Below are positions 11,804-20,683 of a stretch of DNA of 64,000 nucleotides, in pieces. This stretch comes from Xanthomonas sontii (GTDB lineage Bacteria > Pseudomonadota > Gammaproteobacteria > Xanthomonadales > Xanthomonadaceae), in the NCBI RefSeq assembly GCF_040529055.1, contig NZ_CP132342.1, forward strand, positions 4,400,001 through 4,464,000, written 5' to 3'. Both the position numbers and the translations under genes were made by a program. Each line of letters begins with the position of its first letter. Positions within the stretch are counted from its first letter, which is position 1. A model generated the notes under the pieces. The model worked only from the letters and a program-made list of their open reading frames with translations. It did no database searches and was not told the origin of the DNA.

Positions 11804-13264
11804 ATGACCAAGCCCGCTGCGCTCACCGAAGGCCCGATCGGCCGCCAGTTGTTGCTGTTCTCGCTGCCGATCCTGGCCGGCAACATCGCGCAATCGCTCA
11901 ACGGCTCGGTCAATGCCGTGTGGATCGGCCGCTATCTCGGCGAAGCGGCGCTCACCGCCGCGGCCAACGCCAACAGCATCATGTTCTTCCTGATCGGCTC
12001 GGTGTTCGGCATCGGCATGGCCGCCACCATTCTGATCGGCCAGGCGATGGGCCGCAGCGACGTGGCCCAGGCGCGGCGGGTGATGGGCACCAGCGCCACC
12101 TTCTTCATCGGCATCTCGGTGCTGATCGCCGCCGGCGGCTGGTGGCTGGCGCGGCACCTGCTGGCGGCGATGGGCACGCCGGCGGCGTCGCTGCCGCTGG
12201 CCGAGGCCTATCTGCGGGTGATCTTCCTGGCGATGCCGCTGCTGTACACCTTCGCGTTCCTGTCGGCGGCGTTGCGCGGCACCGGCGATTCGCGCACACC
12301 GTTCCGCTTCCTGCTGCTGTCGGTGGCGTTGGACATCGGCTTCAACCCGCTGCTGCTGTTCGGGCTGGGGCCGTTCCCCAAACTGGGCATCGCCGGGGCG
12401 GCCTGGGCCACGCTGATCGCGCAGGCGGTGTCGCTGACCGGGTTGCTGCTGTACCTGCGGCACAAGCGCCACGTGCTGTGGCTGGGCCGCCGCGACGCGC
12501 GGCTGTTCCGGCTCGACCTGCCGATCCTGCGTGCGCTGATCGTCAAGGGCGTGCCGATGGGCCTGCAGATGGTGCTGATCTCGCTGGCGATGATCGTGAT
12601 GATCTCGCTGGTCAACGGCTATGGCACCGCCACCTCCGCGGCCTACGGCGCGGCACTGCAGCTGTGGGCCTACCTGCAGATGCCGGCGATGGCGATCGGC
12701 GCGGCCTGCTCGTCGATGGCCGCGCAGAACGTCGGCGCGCAGCGCTGGGACCGGGTCGCGGCGACCGCGCGCAAGGGCGTGCTGTTCAACTTCCTGCTGA
12801 CCGGCGCGCTGATCGCGCCGCTGATCCTGTTCGACCGCTGGACCCTGGCGCTGTTCCTGCCGCCGCACAGCGCGGCGCTGGAGATCGCGCGCCACCTCAA
12901 CCACATCGCGGTGTGGTCGTTCCTGTTCTTCGGCGTCACCTTCGTCATCTCCGGCGTGGTCCGTGCCACCGGTGCGGTGGTCCCGCCGCTGCTGATCCTG
13001 GCGCTGTCGCTCTGGGGCGTCCGCGTGCCGTTCGCGCAGTTGCTGCAGCCGCAGCTGGGCGTGGATGCGGTATGGTGGAGCTTCCCGACCAGCGCCACCT
13101 GCGCGATGCTGCTGTCGCTGGCGTATTACCGCTGGGGCAACTGGCGCACCGCGCGGATGCTGGCGCCGTCGCGGCCGGAGACCGTGGCGCATCCGGCGGA
13201 AGTGCCGGTGCAGCCGCCGGCACCGGTCGCCGACGTGGCGGTGGCGCAGGATCCGGCGCGCTGA
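11804..13264 (+). CDS. MATE family multidrug efflux transporter
   Basis: Inner-membrane multidrug/toxin extrusion antiporter (486 residues, usual MATE length), which exports cationic or amphipathic compounds using a Na+ or H+ gradient. Twelve hydrophobic segments are visible in two six-helix halves: the first half begins QLLLFSLPILAGNIAQSLNGSVNAVWIGRY, the second PILRALIVKGVPMGLQMVLISLAMIVMISL. Both carry the family pattern of a polar helix 1 followed by the SxxGxA-like AAY/ANANS region, and the conserved AALRGTGDSRTP loop is present. A proline-rich cytoplasmic tail of about 30 residues ends the protein. The start at 11804 fits the family; a long in-frame upstream extension has no membrane or family character. 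Drug specificity cannot be told. Confidence 0.92.
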   Translation: MTKPAALTEGPIGRQLLLFSLPILAGNIAQSLNGSVNAVWIGRYLGEAALTAAANANSIMFFLIGSVFGIGMAATILIGQAMGRSDVAQARRVMGTSATFFIGISVLIAAGGWWLARHLLAAMGTPAASLPLAEAYLRVIFLAMPLLYTFAFLSAALRGTGDSRTPFRFLLLSVALDIGFNPLLLFGLGPFPKLGIAGAAWATLIAQAVSLTGLLLYLRHKRHVLWLGRRDARLFRLDLPILRALIVKGVPMGLQMVLISLAMIVMISLVNGYGTATSAAYGAALQLWAYLQMPAMAIGAACSSMAAQNVGAQRWDRVAATARKGVLFNFLLTGALIAPLILFDRWTLALFLPPHSAALEIARHLNHIAVWSFLFFGVTFVISGVVRATGAVVPPLLILALSLWGVRVPFAQLLQPQLGVDAVWWSFPTSATCAMLLSLAYYRWGNWRTARMLAPSRPETVAHPAEVPVQPPAPVADVAVAQDPAR

Positions 13265-13305
13265 AAGCTGCGCTCGCGTCGCGATCCACAGGTGCCCTTG
13301 TCTGT

Positions 13306-13440
13306 GCGGGAGTCGACTGTCATGCAGCCGCAGCGATCGAAGCCCAAAGCCGTCCGACACCGTCACGCGTCGGGACTGAAGTCCCTCCCACAAAGGCGCC
13401 AAGCCCCTGTGGGACGCGACTGAAACTCCTGCCACAAAAA
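13306..13440. repeat. Composite REP-like element
   Basis: The left part, GCGGGAGTCGACTGTCATGC followed by AGCCGC (13306 onward), and the right part, GCGTCGGGACTGAAGTCCCT followed by CCCAC (13367-13391), recur together in inverted order at 43357-43440. A diverged extra copy of the right part (GGGACGCGACTGAAACTCC...) lies at 13411-13436. Confidence 0.7.
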
Positions 13441-13513
13441 TAACGGCCAGACCCGCCAGCGCGGACATGACGGCTCCGCTCCCGCGCGGCGCGATCCAAA
13501 CCCCACAAACGCA

Positions 13514-13537
13514 AACGGCCGCCCGAAGGCGGCCGTT
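13514..13537 (-). terminator. Terminator of the rpsP-rimM-trmD-rplS operon
   Basis: A 10-base-pair stem, AACGGCCGCC/GGCGGCCGTT with a 4-base loop, 28 bases after the rplS stop codon on the minus strand, followed on that strand by TTGCGTTTG. Confidence 0.75.
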
Positions 13538-13565
13538 GCGGCAGCGACCGAGGGTCGCCGGAAGA

Positions 13566-13982
13566 TTACTCGGCCTTGGCGGCGGCAGCAGCGGCCTGGC
13601 GCGCGACCTTGGCCTGCGCAGCGGCGGCCAGGTCTTCCTTGATGCGGGCAGCCTTGCCTTCCAGGCCACGCAGGTAGTACAGCTTGCCGGCGCGGACCTT
13701 GCCGCGGCGCTTCACTTCGACCGAGTCGATGGTGGCGCTGTGGGTCTGGAACACGCGCTCGACGCCGTAGCCGTGCGAGATCTTGCGCACGGTGAACGAG
13801 GAGTTCAGGCCGGCGTTCTTGGTGCCGATCACCACGCCTTCGTAGGCCTGCACGCGCTCGCGGTTGCCTTCCTTCACCTTGACGTTGACGACGACGGTGT
13901 CGCCCTGGTTGAACTCCGGCAGCTTGCGCTGGATCTGGGCGGCTTCGAAGTCGGCCAGGATGGTCTTGTTGAGCTTGCTCAT
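13566..13982 (-). CDS. rplS: 50S ribosomal protein L19
   Basis: Structural protein of the large ribosomal subunit at the 30S-50S interface. The core is well conserved: [76 protein letters not shown]. At 138 residues it is longer than the E. coli protein because of an Ala/Lys-rich tail ([20 protein letters not shown]), common in this bacterial group. It is the last gene of the rpsP operon, 131 bases after trmD. The start at 13982 is before the conserved MSKLNK; a longer in-frame ATG at 14057 is not supported. Confidence 0.97.
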   Translation of the reverse strand: MSKLNKTILADFEAAQIQRKLPEFNQGDTVVVNVKVKEGNRERVQAYEGVVIGTKNAGLNSSFTVRKISHGYGVERVFQTHSATIDSVEVKRRGKVRAGKLYYLRGLEGKAARIKEDLAAAAQAKVARQAAAAAAKAE

Positions 13983-14113
13983 GGTGGGCACCGCTTGTGT
14001 CTGGTGAGGTGGTCCGGCAGTCGCCGCACGGCGATTGCGCGATATCGGATGGGCCAAGCACGGAACGCACTGGCCGGAAAGCCGGGCATTTTAACCCAGC
14101 CCGGCGGCAATGG

Positions 14114-14896
14114 CTAGGGCTTGGATGGATTTTCCTGTTCGGCGGCCTGCGCCGCCTCCCGCTCCTGGCGGAATTCCTGCAGCAGGCGCCGGTCGGCCGC
14201 GCTCAGCGCCGCCTCGTCCAGCAGTTCCGGACGCCGCAGCCAGGTCCGCCCCAGCGCCTGCATGCGCCGCCAGCGCGCGATCGCGGCGTGGTTGCCGGAG
14301 CGCAGCACCGCCGGCACCTCGCCCAGCGCGTGTTCGCGCGGATGGGTGTAGTGCGGGCAGTCGAGCAGGCCGTCCGGGCCCTCGAAACTGTCCTGGGCCG
14401 CGGATTCGGCGTCGTTCAGCGCGCCCTCCTGCAGCCGGGTCACCGCGTCCACCAGCACCGCCGCGGCCAGTTCGCCGCCGGACAGCACGTAGTCGCCGAT
14501 CGAGATTTCCTCGTCCACCGCGGCGGCGACGAAACGCTCGTCCACGCCCTCGTAGCGCCCGCACAGCAGCAGCAGCCGCGGCAGCGCGGCCAGTTCGCGG
14601 GCCTTGGCCTGGGTCAGCGGCCGGCCTTGCGGGCTCAGGTAGATCAGCGGCGCCGGCAGCGGATCGGCCGCGCGCACCGCCTCCAGGCAGGTCTGCAGCG
14701 GCTCGATCATCATCACCATGCCCGGGCCGCCGCCGAACGGGCGGTCGTCGACCTTGCGGTAGCCGCCGGTGGCGTAGTCGCGCGGGTTCCAGCCGTGCAG
14801 GTCCAGCAGCGCGCGCTCCTGCGCCCGCCCGACCACGCCGAACCCGGCGCACTGGGCGACGAACTCGGGGAACAGACTGATGACGTCGATGCGCAT
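14114..14896 (-). CDS. trmD: tRNA (guanine-N1)-methyltransferase
   Basis: Methylates G37 of tRNAs with a G at position 36 using S-adenosylmethionine, which prevents +1 frameshifting; an essential SPOUT-class enzyme. The 260-residue product starts [12 protein letters not shown] and carries the trefoil-knot motifs [27 protein letters not shown] and [12 protein letters not shown], then the C-terminal tRNA-binding domain ([30 protein letters not shown]). Third gene of the rpsP operon. The 73-base gap to rimM contains GGGAATGGGGA-type repeats, unusual inside an essential operon. Confidence 0.97.
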   Translation of the reverse strand: MRIDVISLFPEFVAQCAGFGVVGRAQERALLDLHGWNPRDYATGGYRKVDDRPFGGGPGMVMMIEPLQTCLEAVRAADPLPAPLIYLSPQGRPLTQAKARELAALPRLLLLCGRYEGVDERFVAAAVDEEISIGDYVLSGGELAAAVLVDAVTRLQEGALNDAESAAQDSFEGPDGLLDCPHYTHPREHALGEVPAVLRSGNHAAIARWRRMQALGRTWLRRPELLDEAALSAADRRLLQEFRQEREAAQAAEQENPSKP

Positions 14897-14899
14897 GAG

Positions 14900-14936
14900 G
14901 CTGGGAATGGGGAGCCGGGAATGGGGAATGGGAAAG
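14900..14936. repeat. GGGAATGGGGA tandem repeat in rimM-trmD gap
   Basis: Three imperfect copies of a GGGAATGGGGA unit lie between rimM and trmD. A related element, GGATTGGGGATTCGAGATTG and onward, lies upstream of rpsP at 15891-15918. Both are G-rich on the plus strand, that is C-rich in the operon mRNA. Confidence 0.65.
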
Positions 14937-14969
14937 GCAAACGCCAAAGCGGCCGCATGGCCGCTTCGC

Positions 14970-15482
14970 TCAGAACTCGGGGTCCCAGTCGACCACGACC
15001 AGGTTGGCCTCGAAATCCACCGACTTGATGTAGTCCGGCTGCACGAACGGCACCAGTCGTTCGCGGTCGCCGCGCACCACCAGCACGTCGTTGGCGCCGG
15101 TGGAGAACAGGTGCGACACCTGCCCCAGCGCCACGCCATCGACGGTGCGCACGTCCAGGCCCTCCAGGTCCACCCAGTAGTACTCGTCCGGGCGCGGCGG
15201 CGGCAGGCTGCTGCGCGCCACGTAGATCTCGGTGCCGCGCAGGGCCTCGACCGCGTCGCGGTCGGTGACCTCGGGCAGCGTGGCGATCAGGTACTTGCCG
15301 GACTCGCGGCCGCGCACGCCGCTGAGGCTGCTTTCGCTGCCGTCGGGCTTGCGCACGATCCAGGGCTGATAACGGAAAATGGCGAGGCGCGGCTCGGTCC
15401 AGGACTCGAGCTTGGCCTCGCCACGGATGCCGAACGCGCCGAGGACCCGACCGAGCAGGATGCGGCGCTGGCTGTCTTTCAT
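14970..15482 (-). CDS. rimM: Ribosome maturation factor RimM
   Basis: Binds the 30S subunit through protein S19 and assists late maturation of the 16S rRNA 3' domain. The 170 residues comprise the N-terminal RimM barrel ([25 protein letters not shown] at 7-31) and the C-terminal PRC-barrel ([59 protein letters not shown]). Length and motifs are normal. It is the second gene of the rpsP operon, 43 bases after rpsP with a hairpin between them. Confidence 0.96.
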   Translation of the reverse strand: MKDSQRRILLGRVLGAFGIRGEAKLESWTEPRLAIFRYQPWIVRKPDGSESSLSGVRGRESGKYLIATLPEVTDRDAVEALRGTEIYVARSSLPPPRPDEYYWVDLEGLDVRTVDGVALGQVSHLFSTGANDVLVVRGDRERLVPFVQPDYIKSVDFEANLVVVDWDPEF

Positions 15483-15496
15483 TGGGGCAAACGCGA

Positions 15497-15519
15497 GGGC
15501 CGCGCGCTGGGCGCGGCCC
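15497..15519 (-). promoter_or_regulatory. Intercistronic hairpin between rpsP and rimM
   Basis: A perfect 9-base-pair stem GGGCCGCGC/GCGCGGCCC with a 5-base loop occupies most of the 43-base gap and lies just before the rimM ribosome-binding region. It could lower rimM translation relative to rpsP or stabilise the rpsP 3' end; RimM and TrmD are made in far smaller amounts than the ribosomal proteins of this operon in E. coli. Confidence 0.55.
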
Positions 15520-15525
15520 GCGGAA

Positions 15526-15786
15526 TCAGGCCGCGGCGGCCTGGTTCTTGGTGGCTTCCTTGTACAGGTTGCGCACCTTGTCGGTCAGCTGCGCGCCATT
15601 GGACACCCAATGGTCGACGCGGGCCAGGTCCAGCACCACGCGCGGCTCGGCGCCCTGGGCGACCGGGTTGTAGTAACCGACGCGTTCGATGTTGCGGCCG
15701 TCGCGCGCGCTGCGCACGTCGGTGACGATGATGTGGTAGAAGGGGCGCTTCTTGGCGCCGCCACGGGTAAGGCGGATCTTGACCAT
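15526..15786 (-). CDS. rpsP: 30S ribosomal protein S16
   Basis: Small-subunit ribosomal protein needed for 30S assembly. The 86-residue product is canonical: [41 protein letters not shown], then [18 protein letters not shown]. It is the first gene of rpsP-rimM-trmD-rplS and has its own good promoter at 15837-15865, so it does not depend on the ffh transcript located upstream. Confidence 0.97.
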   Translation of the reverse strand: MVKIRLTRGGAKKRPFYHIIVTDVRSARDGRNIERVGYYNPVAQGAEPRVVLDLARVDHWVSNGAQLTDKVRNLYKEATKNQAAAA

Positions 15787-15836
15787 GGTGAGTTTCCGGT
15801 GTTGCCCAGTCGCCAGGATGGCGCGGTGAACCGACG

Positions 15837-15865
15837 ATTATAGCGGCCGGCCCCGGCTCTGCCAA
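15837..15865 (-). promoter_or_regulatory. Promoter of the rpsP operon
   Basis: On the minus strand, TTGGCA (15865-15860), a 17-base spacer, then TATAAT (15842-15837): five of six and six of six matches to the sigma-70 hexamers. Transcription should start near 15830, giving a leader of about 45 bases before rpsP. This is the strongest promoter seen in the window. Confidence 0.8.
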
Positions 15866-15960
15866 GTCTGGGCCGTGGCCTGCGGCCGCGGGATTGGGGA
15901 TTCGAGATTGGGGATTCGCCAGGAGCGGCAGCCATGCCACGATGGCCGTCCACGGAGTGC

Positions 15961-16761
15961 TCAGATCGCCTGCCAGGGCTGGGTGTGCAACGCCGCCTCC
16001 AGCATGGCCAATAGATCCGCGGCCGGGCGCAGCGTGCGCCCGTCTACTGCCGCCACCGCCTGCTGGCCGCGGGCGTTGCAGGTGAAGGCGGCCACGTCCG
16101 GCCCGAGTTCGTGGAGCGACAGCGGCCGCACCTCCTGCGCCACGCCTAGCGCGGCGAGCCCGGCCTGCAGCAGCCGCTGCTGGGTGCCGTGCAGCGCCGG
16201 GGCCTGTGGCCAGTGCAGGCAGGCGCCGTCCCACAGTCCCAGGTTCCAGGTCGGCCCTTCGGCCACCTGCCCCTGCGCGTCGACGAGCAGCGCGTCGTCG
16301 CTGCCGGCCTGCAGCGCAAGACGGCGCTGGTGGAAGGCGCCGAAGGTGCCGACGTGCTTGAACTGCGCCGCCTCGCGTGCGAACACGCTGCTGCGCAGGC
16401 GCAACGGCGCCGGGTCGGCCTGCGCCGGTTCCGCCAGCGACACCAGCAGTTCCACCGCGCAGTCGGCGTCGGCCCGGCGCAGCGTGAATGCGGGCGAGCA
16501 CACGGTGACGCGCAGCGACGCGTCGCCCCTGCCGAACGCGGCCAGCGCCGCGCGCAGCTCGCCGCGCACGCGCTCGGCCGCCAAGGCGCTGCCGAACAGC
16601 GCCGCATTCGCCTGTTGCAGCCGCTGCAGATGCAGCTCGAACCCGCGCACGGCGCCATTGCGCACCTGCATGGTGCTGAAGTGCCCGTAGTTCACCAGCG
16701 CGGCGGCGGCCAGCAGGTCGGCATCCGCCGGCTGCCCGCGATGGAAGACCTGCGCGCTCAC
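15961..16761 (-). CDS. PLP-dependent class IV aminotransferase (PabC-like)
   Basis: Fold-type IV pyridoxal-phosphate enzyme of 266 residues; the family includes aminodeoxychorismate lyase (PabC), branched-chain and D-amino-acid aminotransferases. The N-terminus ([27 protein letters not shown]) is typical, the probable PLP lysine is the K of [12 protein letters not shown], and the conserved stretch [23 protein letters not shown] follows. Which member it is cannot be settled. The start is a GTG at 16761 that overlaps the stop codon of the nitronate monooxygenase gene in the sequence GTGA, implying translational coupling. No other start reproduces the family N-terminus. Confidence 0.85.
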   Translation of the reverse strand: MSAQVFHRGQPADADLLAAAALVNYGHFSTMQVRNGAVRGFELHLQRLQQANAALFGSALAAERVRGELRAALAAFGRGDASLRVTVCSPAFTLRRADADCAVELLVSLAEPAQADPAPLRLRSSVFAREAAQFKHVGTFGAFHQRRLALQAGSDDALLVDAQGQVAEGPTWNLGLWDGACLHWPQAPALHGTQQRLLQAGLAALGVAQEVRPLSLHELGPDVAAFTCNARGQQAVAAVDGRTLRPAADLLAMLEAALHTQPWQAI

Positions 16762-17825
16762 CGCAGGGCCTGCGCCTGCGCCCACCAGCGCGCCAGCAGT
16801 TCTGCCGCCGGCTCGGCCTGGGCCATCCACGCCGACTGCCCGGCCCAGGCCTGCATCGCCGCCAGGCGGCCGGCGCGCTGTGCGGCCTGGCGCATCGGCG
16901 CAGTCAGGCCACGCTGCACCGGGTACGGCCGCGGCGGCGGCGCCTCCGCGGCAGCGGCGGCGCGCACGTAGTCGGTGGCCAGCGCGCGGCCCAGGCGGCC
17001 GGAAAAGGCGCGGGTCAACGTGGTCTGCTCGGGTTCGACCTGGGCCAGCGCATCCGCCCAGGCCGGTGCCAGCGCCGCCTCCGGGGTGCGCAGCAGGGCG
17101 GTGCCGATCTGCACCGCGCTCGCGCCCAGGGTCAGCGCGGCGGCGATGCCGCGGCCGTCGCCGATGCCACCGGCGGCGATCACCGGGATCTGCAGCTGGT
17201 CGGCCAGGCGCGGCAGCAGCGCGAACAGCCCGGTCAACTGCCGCTCGGCGCTGCCGGCCTCGAAGGCCCCGCGATGGCCGCCGGCCTCCGCCCCCTGCGC
17301 GACCACCGCATCGGCCCCGGCGGCCTGCGCAGCCAGCGCCTCTTCCAAGGTGGTGGCGCAGGCGAACCAGGCGATCCCGGCCTGCTGCAGGCGCTGCACC
17401 TGGTCCGGCCGGAACAGGCCCATGATCGACGAGGCCACTGCCGGCCGCGCCGCGAGCAGGGCCTCGAACTGGGCATCGAAATCGGCCGGCGCCGCATCGC
17501 CGGCGGCGGCGTCGACCGGCGGGCCCCAGGCCGCGAGAAAGGCGCGCACCTCGGCCTCGGCGGCAGCATCGCGCGCGGGCAACGGATCCGGCACCCACAG
17601 GTTGACCTGCGCCGGCCCACCGCCGGCGGCGCGGAACGCGTCCATCCACGCCACGATGTCCTGCGGCGCCGACAGCACCGCGCCAATCGCCCCCATGCCG
17701 CCGGCCGCGGCGACCGCGGCCGACAGCGGCACCGGGCAGGCACCGGCCATCGGGCTGAGCAGGATCGGCAGGCGCAGGCCGAAGCGCTGCCGAAAGGCGT
17801 CCACGCGCGCCAGGCGCTGCATCAT
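16758..17825 (-). CDS. Nitronate monooxygenase (NPD/2-nitropropane dioxygenase family)
   Basis: FMN-dependent TIM-barrel enzyme that oxidises toxic alkyl nitronates such as propionate-3-nitronate to carbonyl compounds and nitrite. The 355-residue product shows [30 protein letters not shown] at the N-terminus, the catalytic-loop motif [13 protein letters not shown] with the conserved His, and the phosphate-binding [18 protein letters not shown] followed by [12 protein letters not shown]. Two adjacent ATG codons (17825, 17822) give the start. It overlaps the downstream aminotransferase by 4 bases and lies 76 bases after the orphan gene, all on the minus strand downstream of ffh. 3-Nitropropionate is produced by some plants and fungi, so a protective role in a plant-associated bacterium is plausible. 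Confidence 0.9.
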   Translation of the reverse strand: MMQRLARVDAFRQRFGLRLPILLSPMAGACPVPLSAAVAAAGGMGAIGAVLSAPQDIVAWMDAFRAAGGGPAQVNLWVPDPLPARDAAAEAEVRAFLAAWGPPVDAAAGDAAPADFDAQFEALLAARPAVASSIMGLFRPDQVQRLQQAGIAWFACATTLEEALAAQAAGADAVVAQGAEAGGHRGAFEAGSAERQLTGLFALLPRLADQLQIPVIAAGGIGDGRGIAAALTLGASAVQIGTALLRTPEAALAPAWADALAQVEPEQTTLTRAFSGRLGRALATDYVRAAAAAEAPPPRPYPVQRGLTAPMRQAAQRAGRLAAMQAWAGQSAWMAQAEPAAELLARWWAQAQALR

Positions 17826-17901
17826 GGGTGCTCCGCGATTCCAGGAACGGCCATGGTAGCCGCGCCGCCTTCCGGCCGCCGTGCCAGAGATGCGAGGACG
17901 C

Positions 17902-19176
17902 TCACGGCAGCGGCACCGGCAAACATTGCCGGTCCCGATCGCCGACCCACACCTGCTGCAGGGAAAAAGCGCGCAACCGTGACGGGCACTGGACGAAGGC
18001 ACCCCACAGCCGCAGATCGACGAACGTCTCGACAGCACGATCGCGCCACGCCGCCGGACCGGACAGCCGCAGCTCCAGGCAATACAGCCCATCGACCGGA
18101 CACACCACCTCCACGCACGCCGACGTCGCCGCGGACGGACGCAAGGCCATCAGCTGCGGCCCGTGCAACAGCGCGAACAGCCCCAGTTCGCCGTCGGTCG
18201 GACGGCTGCCGCCGGGTACCGGCAGTGACCGACCGAACAGGCCGGATGTCCACACCGCCTCCAGCACCAGGACGTCGCCCTGGCTCAGCTGCAGAAAGTG
18301 ACGATGCACGACCACGTCATCCGCGGGATCCGCCACCACGGTGTCCGGCGCTCCATGCACGTCCCAGGCCCGCTCGGCGCCGGCGAACAGCAACGCGGCC
18401 GCGACCGGCACGTGCGCCACGCAACGCGGCGGCAACTGCGCCAGCGGCCATGCGTCACGCGCTGGCGCCTCGGTGACGGCGAGGCTGCCATCGGGGCGCT
18501 GCGCATACGCCAGCGGCGTGCCGCGCAGCGGCTGCACCGGCAGCGCCAGCCGCTCCGGTTCCGGCACGCGCCGCCACAGCGCCACCGTGCCGGGCACCTG
18601 CAGCTCGGCCTGGCCGATACCGATCGAGTACACGCCGGTGCGCACGATCGGCACGACGCACTCGGCATCGGCCGCCACGTCCAGCCACTGCGCCTGGGTC
18701 GCGCCCGGCGCCAGCAGGTCGCAGCGCCACTGCGCGGGGCCGTCGGCGGCGGGATGGAAGGCGAGCACCAGCGCATCGCCGGCGGACAGCACCAGCTCGG
18801 AGGCGGTGCAGATGCCCTGGCGCGGGAAGCGCTCCTCCGGGAACGGGACGATGTCCTCGAGATGGCGGCGCCATTGGCGCGGACCGGACGGCCGCGCACG
18901 CATCGCCGCAGGTGGGATGACGGGCTGCGCTGGCGGCGGCAACCGCGCCGGCGCGGGCGTGACGCCGGCCTCGCCAATGGCGGGGCCCAGGGAAGCCGCC
19001 GCGGTACTGCCGGCCGTGCGTCGCGCCATCGCGCGATCGATCGCTGCAGCGACCAGCACCACCAGCACCCAGTACACCAGCGTCGCCGGCAGCACCGCCC
19101 AGCCGGAGGCCGAGTGCAGCGCCAGGGCCAGCGCCAGGGCCAGGCGCAGCACGCGCGTGCCGACGGACACGCTCAC
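17902..19176 (-). CDS. Membrane-anchored protein of unknown function
   Basis: I do not recognise this 424-residue protein. It begins (GTG start) with two closely spaced hydrophobic segments, [20 protein letters not shown] and [16 protein letters not shown] (residues about 10-45). A proline-rich linker (about 60-95) follows, then about 320 residues rich in beta-type segments. Two stretches in the latter resemble one another: [20 protein letters not shown] and [20 protein letters not shown], suggesting a duplicated domain. It probably faces the periplasm. It starts only 22 bases after the ffh stop codon and is likely co-transcribed with ffh and with the nitronate monooxygenase and aminotransferase genes after it. 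Composition matches its neighbours, so recent transfer is not indicated. Confidence 0.72.
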   Translation of the reverse strand: MSVSVGTRVLRLALALALALHSASGWAVLPATLVYWVLVVLVAAAIDRAMARRTAGSTAAASLGPAIGEAGVTPAPARLPPPAQPVIPPAAMRARPSGPRQWRRHLEDIVPFPEERFPRQGICTASELVLSAGDALVLAFHPAADGPAQWRCDLLAPGATQAQWLDVAADAECVVPIVRTGVYSIGIGQAELQVPGTVALWRRVPEPERLALPVQPLRGTPLAYAQRPDGSLAVTEAPARDAWPLAQLPPRCVAHVPVAAALLFAGAERAWDVHGAPDTVVADPADDVVVHRHFLQLSQGDVLVLEAVWTSGLFGRSLPVPGGSRPTDGELGLFALLHGPQLMALRPSAATSACVEVVCPVDGLYCLELRLSGPAAWRDRAVETFVDLRLWGAFVQCPSRLRAFSLQQVWVGDRDRQCLPVPLP

Positions 19177-19198
19177 CGCACGCGCCGTGGCCGCGGGC

Positions 19199-20578
19199 TC
19201 AGCGGAACGGCAGGCCGCCGCGGCCGCCCATGCCGCCGAGCATGCCCTTCATGCCGCGCATCAGGCCCTTCATGCCGCCGCCGGCCATCTTGCTCATCAT
19301 CTTTTCCATCTGCTGATACTGCTTCATCAGCTTGTTGACGTCGGCCGGCTGGGTACCGGAACCGCGGGCGATGCGCGCGCGGCGCGAGCCGTTGAGCAGG
19401 CCCGGGTTGCGCCGCTCCTTCTTGGTCATCGAGCCGATGATGGCGATCATCCGCGGCACGTCCTTGTTGCCGGCGACCTGCTGCTTGAGGTGCTCGGGGA
19501 TCTGGCCCATGCCCGGCAGCTTGTCCATCAGCCCGGACAGGCCGCCCATGTTCTGCATCTGCTCGAGCTGGTCGCGCATGTCGTTGAGGTCGAACTTCTT
19601 GCCCTTGGCGACCTTCTCGGCCAGCTTCTGCGCCTTGTCCTTGTCGACCTGGTGCTCGACCTGCTCGACCAGCGACAGCACGTCGCCCATGTCGAGGATG
19701 CGGCTGGCCAGGCGGTCGGGATGGAACACGTCCAGGCCGTCCGGCTTCTCGCCGACGCCGATGAACTTGATCGGCTTGCCGGTGATGTAGCGCACGCTCA
19801 GCGCCGCGCCGCCGCGGGCGTCGCCGTCGGTCTTGGTCAGCACCACGCCGGTCAGCGGCAGCGCCTCGCTGAACGCCTTGGCGGTGTTGGCGGCGTCCTG
19901 GCCGGTCATCGCGTCGACCACGAACAGGGTCTCGACCGGGGCGATCGCCGCGTGCAGCGCCTTGATCTCCTCCATCATCGCCGCGTCGATGGCCAGGCGG
20001 CCGGCGGTATCCACCAGCAGCACGTCGACGAAGGACTTGCGGGCGTCGGCGATGGCGGCACGGACGATGTCCACCGGCTTCTGCGAGGCCTCGGACGGGA
20101 AGAACAGCACCCCGACCTGCTCGGCCAGGGTCTTGAGCTGCTCGATCGCGGCCGGGCGGTACACGTCGGCCGACACCACCATCACCTTCTTCTTGCGCTT
20201 TTCCTTCAGGTGCTTGGCCAGCTTGCCGACCGTGGTGGTCTTGCCCGCGCCCTGCAGGCCGGCCATCAGCACGATCGCCGGCGCCGGCACGTTGAGGTTG
20301 AGGTCGCTGGCGGCCGAGCCCATCACCGCGGTCAGCTCGTCGCGCACGACCTTGATCAGCGCCTGGCCCGGGGTCAGGCTCTTGAGCACTTCCTGGCCGA
20401 CCGCGCGGACCTTGATGCGCTCGATCAGCGCCTGCACCACCGGCAGGGCGACGTCGGCCTCGAGCAGCGCGATGCGCACTTCGCGGGTGGCTTCGCGGAT
20501 GTTCTCCTCGGTCAGGCGACCGCGGCCGCGCAGGCGCTGCATGGTGCCGGAGAGGCGTTGGGTGAGGGATTCGAACAT
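19199..20578 (-). CDS. ffh: Signal recognition particle protein Ffh
   Basis: GTPase subunit of the signal recognition particle; with 4.5S RNA it binds signal sequences of nascent inner-membrane proteins and delivers them to FtsY. The 459 residues show the N domain (MFESLTQRLSGTMQRLRGRG), the G domain with P-loop GLQGAGKTTT, DTAGRLAID and TKTDGDARGGAAL, and the methionine-rich M domain (MRDQLEQMQNMGGLSGLMDKLPG, LMKQYQQMEKMMSKMAGGGM). The SRP-RNA-binding segment NGSRRARIARGSGT is present. A TATAAT box lies 33 bases before the start (20616-20611). In related genomes ffh is commonly close to rpsP; here three unrelated genes separate them. Confidence 0.97.
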   Translation of the reverse strand: MFESLTQRLSGTMQRLRGRGRLTEENIREATREVRIALLEADVALPVVQALIERIKVRAVGQEVLKSLTPGQALIKVVRDELTAVMGSAASDLNLNVPAPAIVLMAGLQGAGKTTTVGKLAKHLKEKRKKKVMVVSADVYRPAAIEQLKTLAEQVGVLFFPSEASQKPVDIVRAAIADARKSFVDVLLVDTAGRLAIDAAMMEEIKALHAAIAPVETLFVVDAMTGQDAANTAKAFSEALPLTGVVLTKTDGDARGGAALSVRYITGKPIKFIGVGEKPDGLDVFHPDRLASRILDMGDVLSLVEQVEHQVDKDKAQKLAEKVAKGKKFDLNDMRDQLEQMQNMGGLSGLMDKLPGMGQIPEHLKQQVAGNKDVPRMIAIIGSMTKKERRNPGLLNGSRRARIARGSGTQPADVNKLMKQYQQMEKMMSKMAGGGMKGLMRGMKGMLGGMGGRGGLPFR

Positions 20579-20610
20579 GCGGGCGGGTCGCGGACGGGAA
20601 ACGGCCGTCG

Positions 20611-20616
20611 ATTATA
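20611..20616 (-). promoter_or_regulatory. Probable -10 box of ffh
   Basis: A perfect TATAAT on the minus strand, in the sequence GGCTATAATCG, 33 bases upstream of the ffh start codon. The -35 region 17 bases further up is GC-rich and poor. The same CTATAATCG context occurs at the rpsP promoter. Confidence 0.6.
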
Positions 20617-20683
20617 GCCGGGCGCGCCGGCGATCCCCGGCGGCGCCGTCACGGCGGCTGGCCCGATATGCGAAACTGGCGCG

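Larger units (their letters stand above)
13265..13565. other. Intergenic repeat-rich region
   Basis: These 301 bases lie between the convergent MATE and rplS genes. They hold a composite REP-like element (13306-13391), a further diverged copy (13411-13440) and the terminator of the rpsP operon (13514-13537). No coding frame is credible. Confidence 0.6.
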
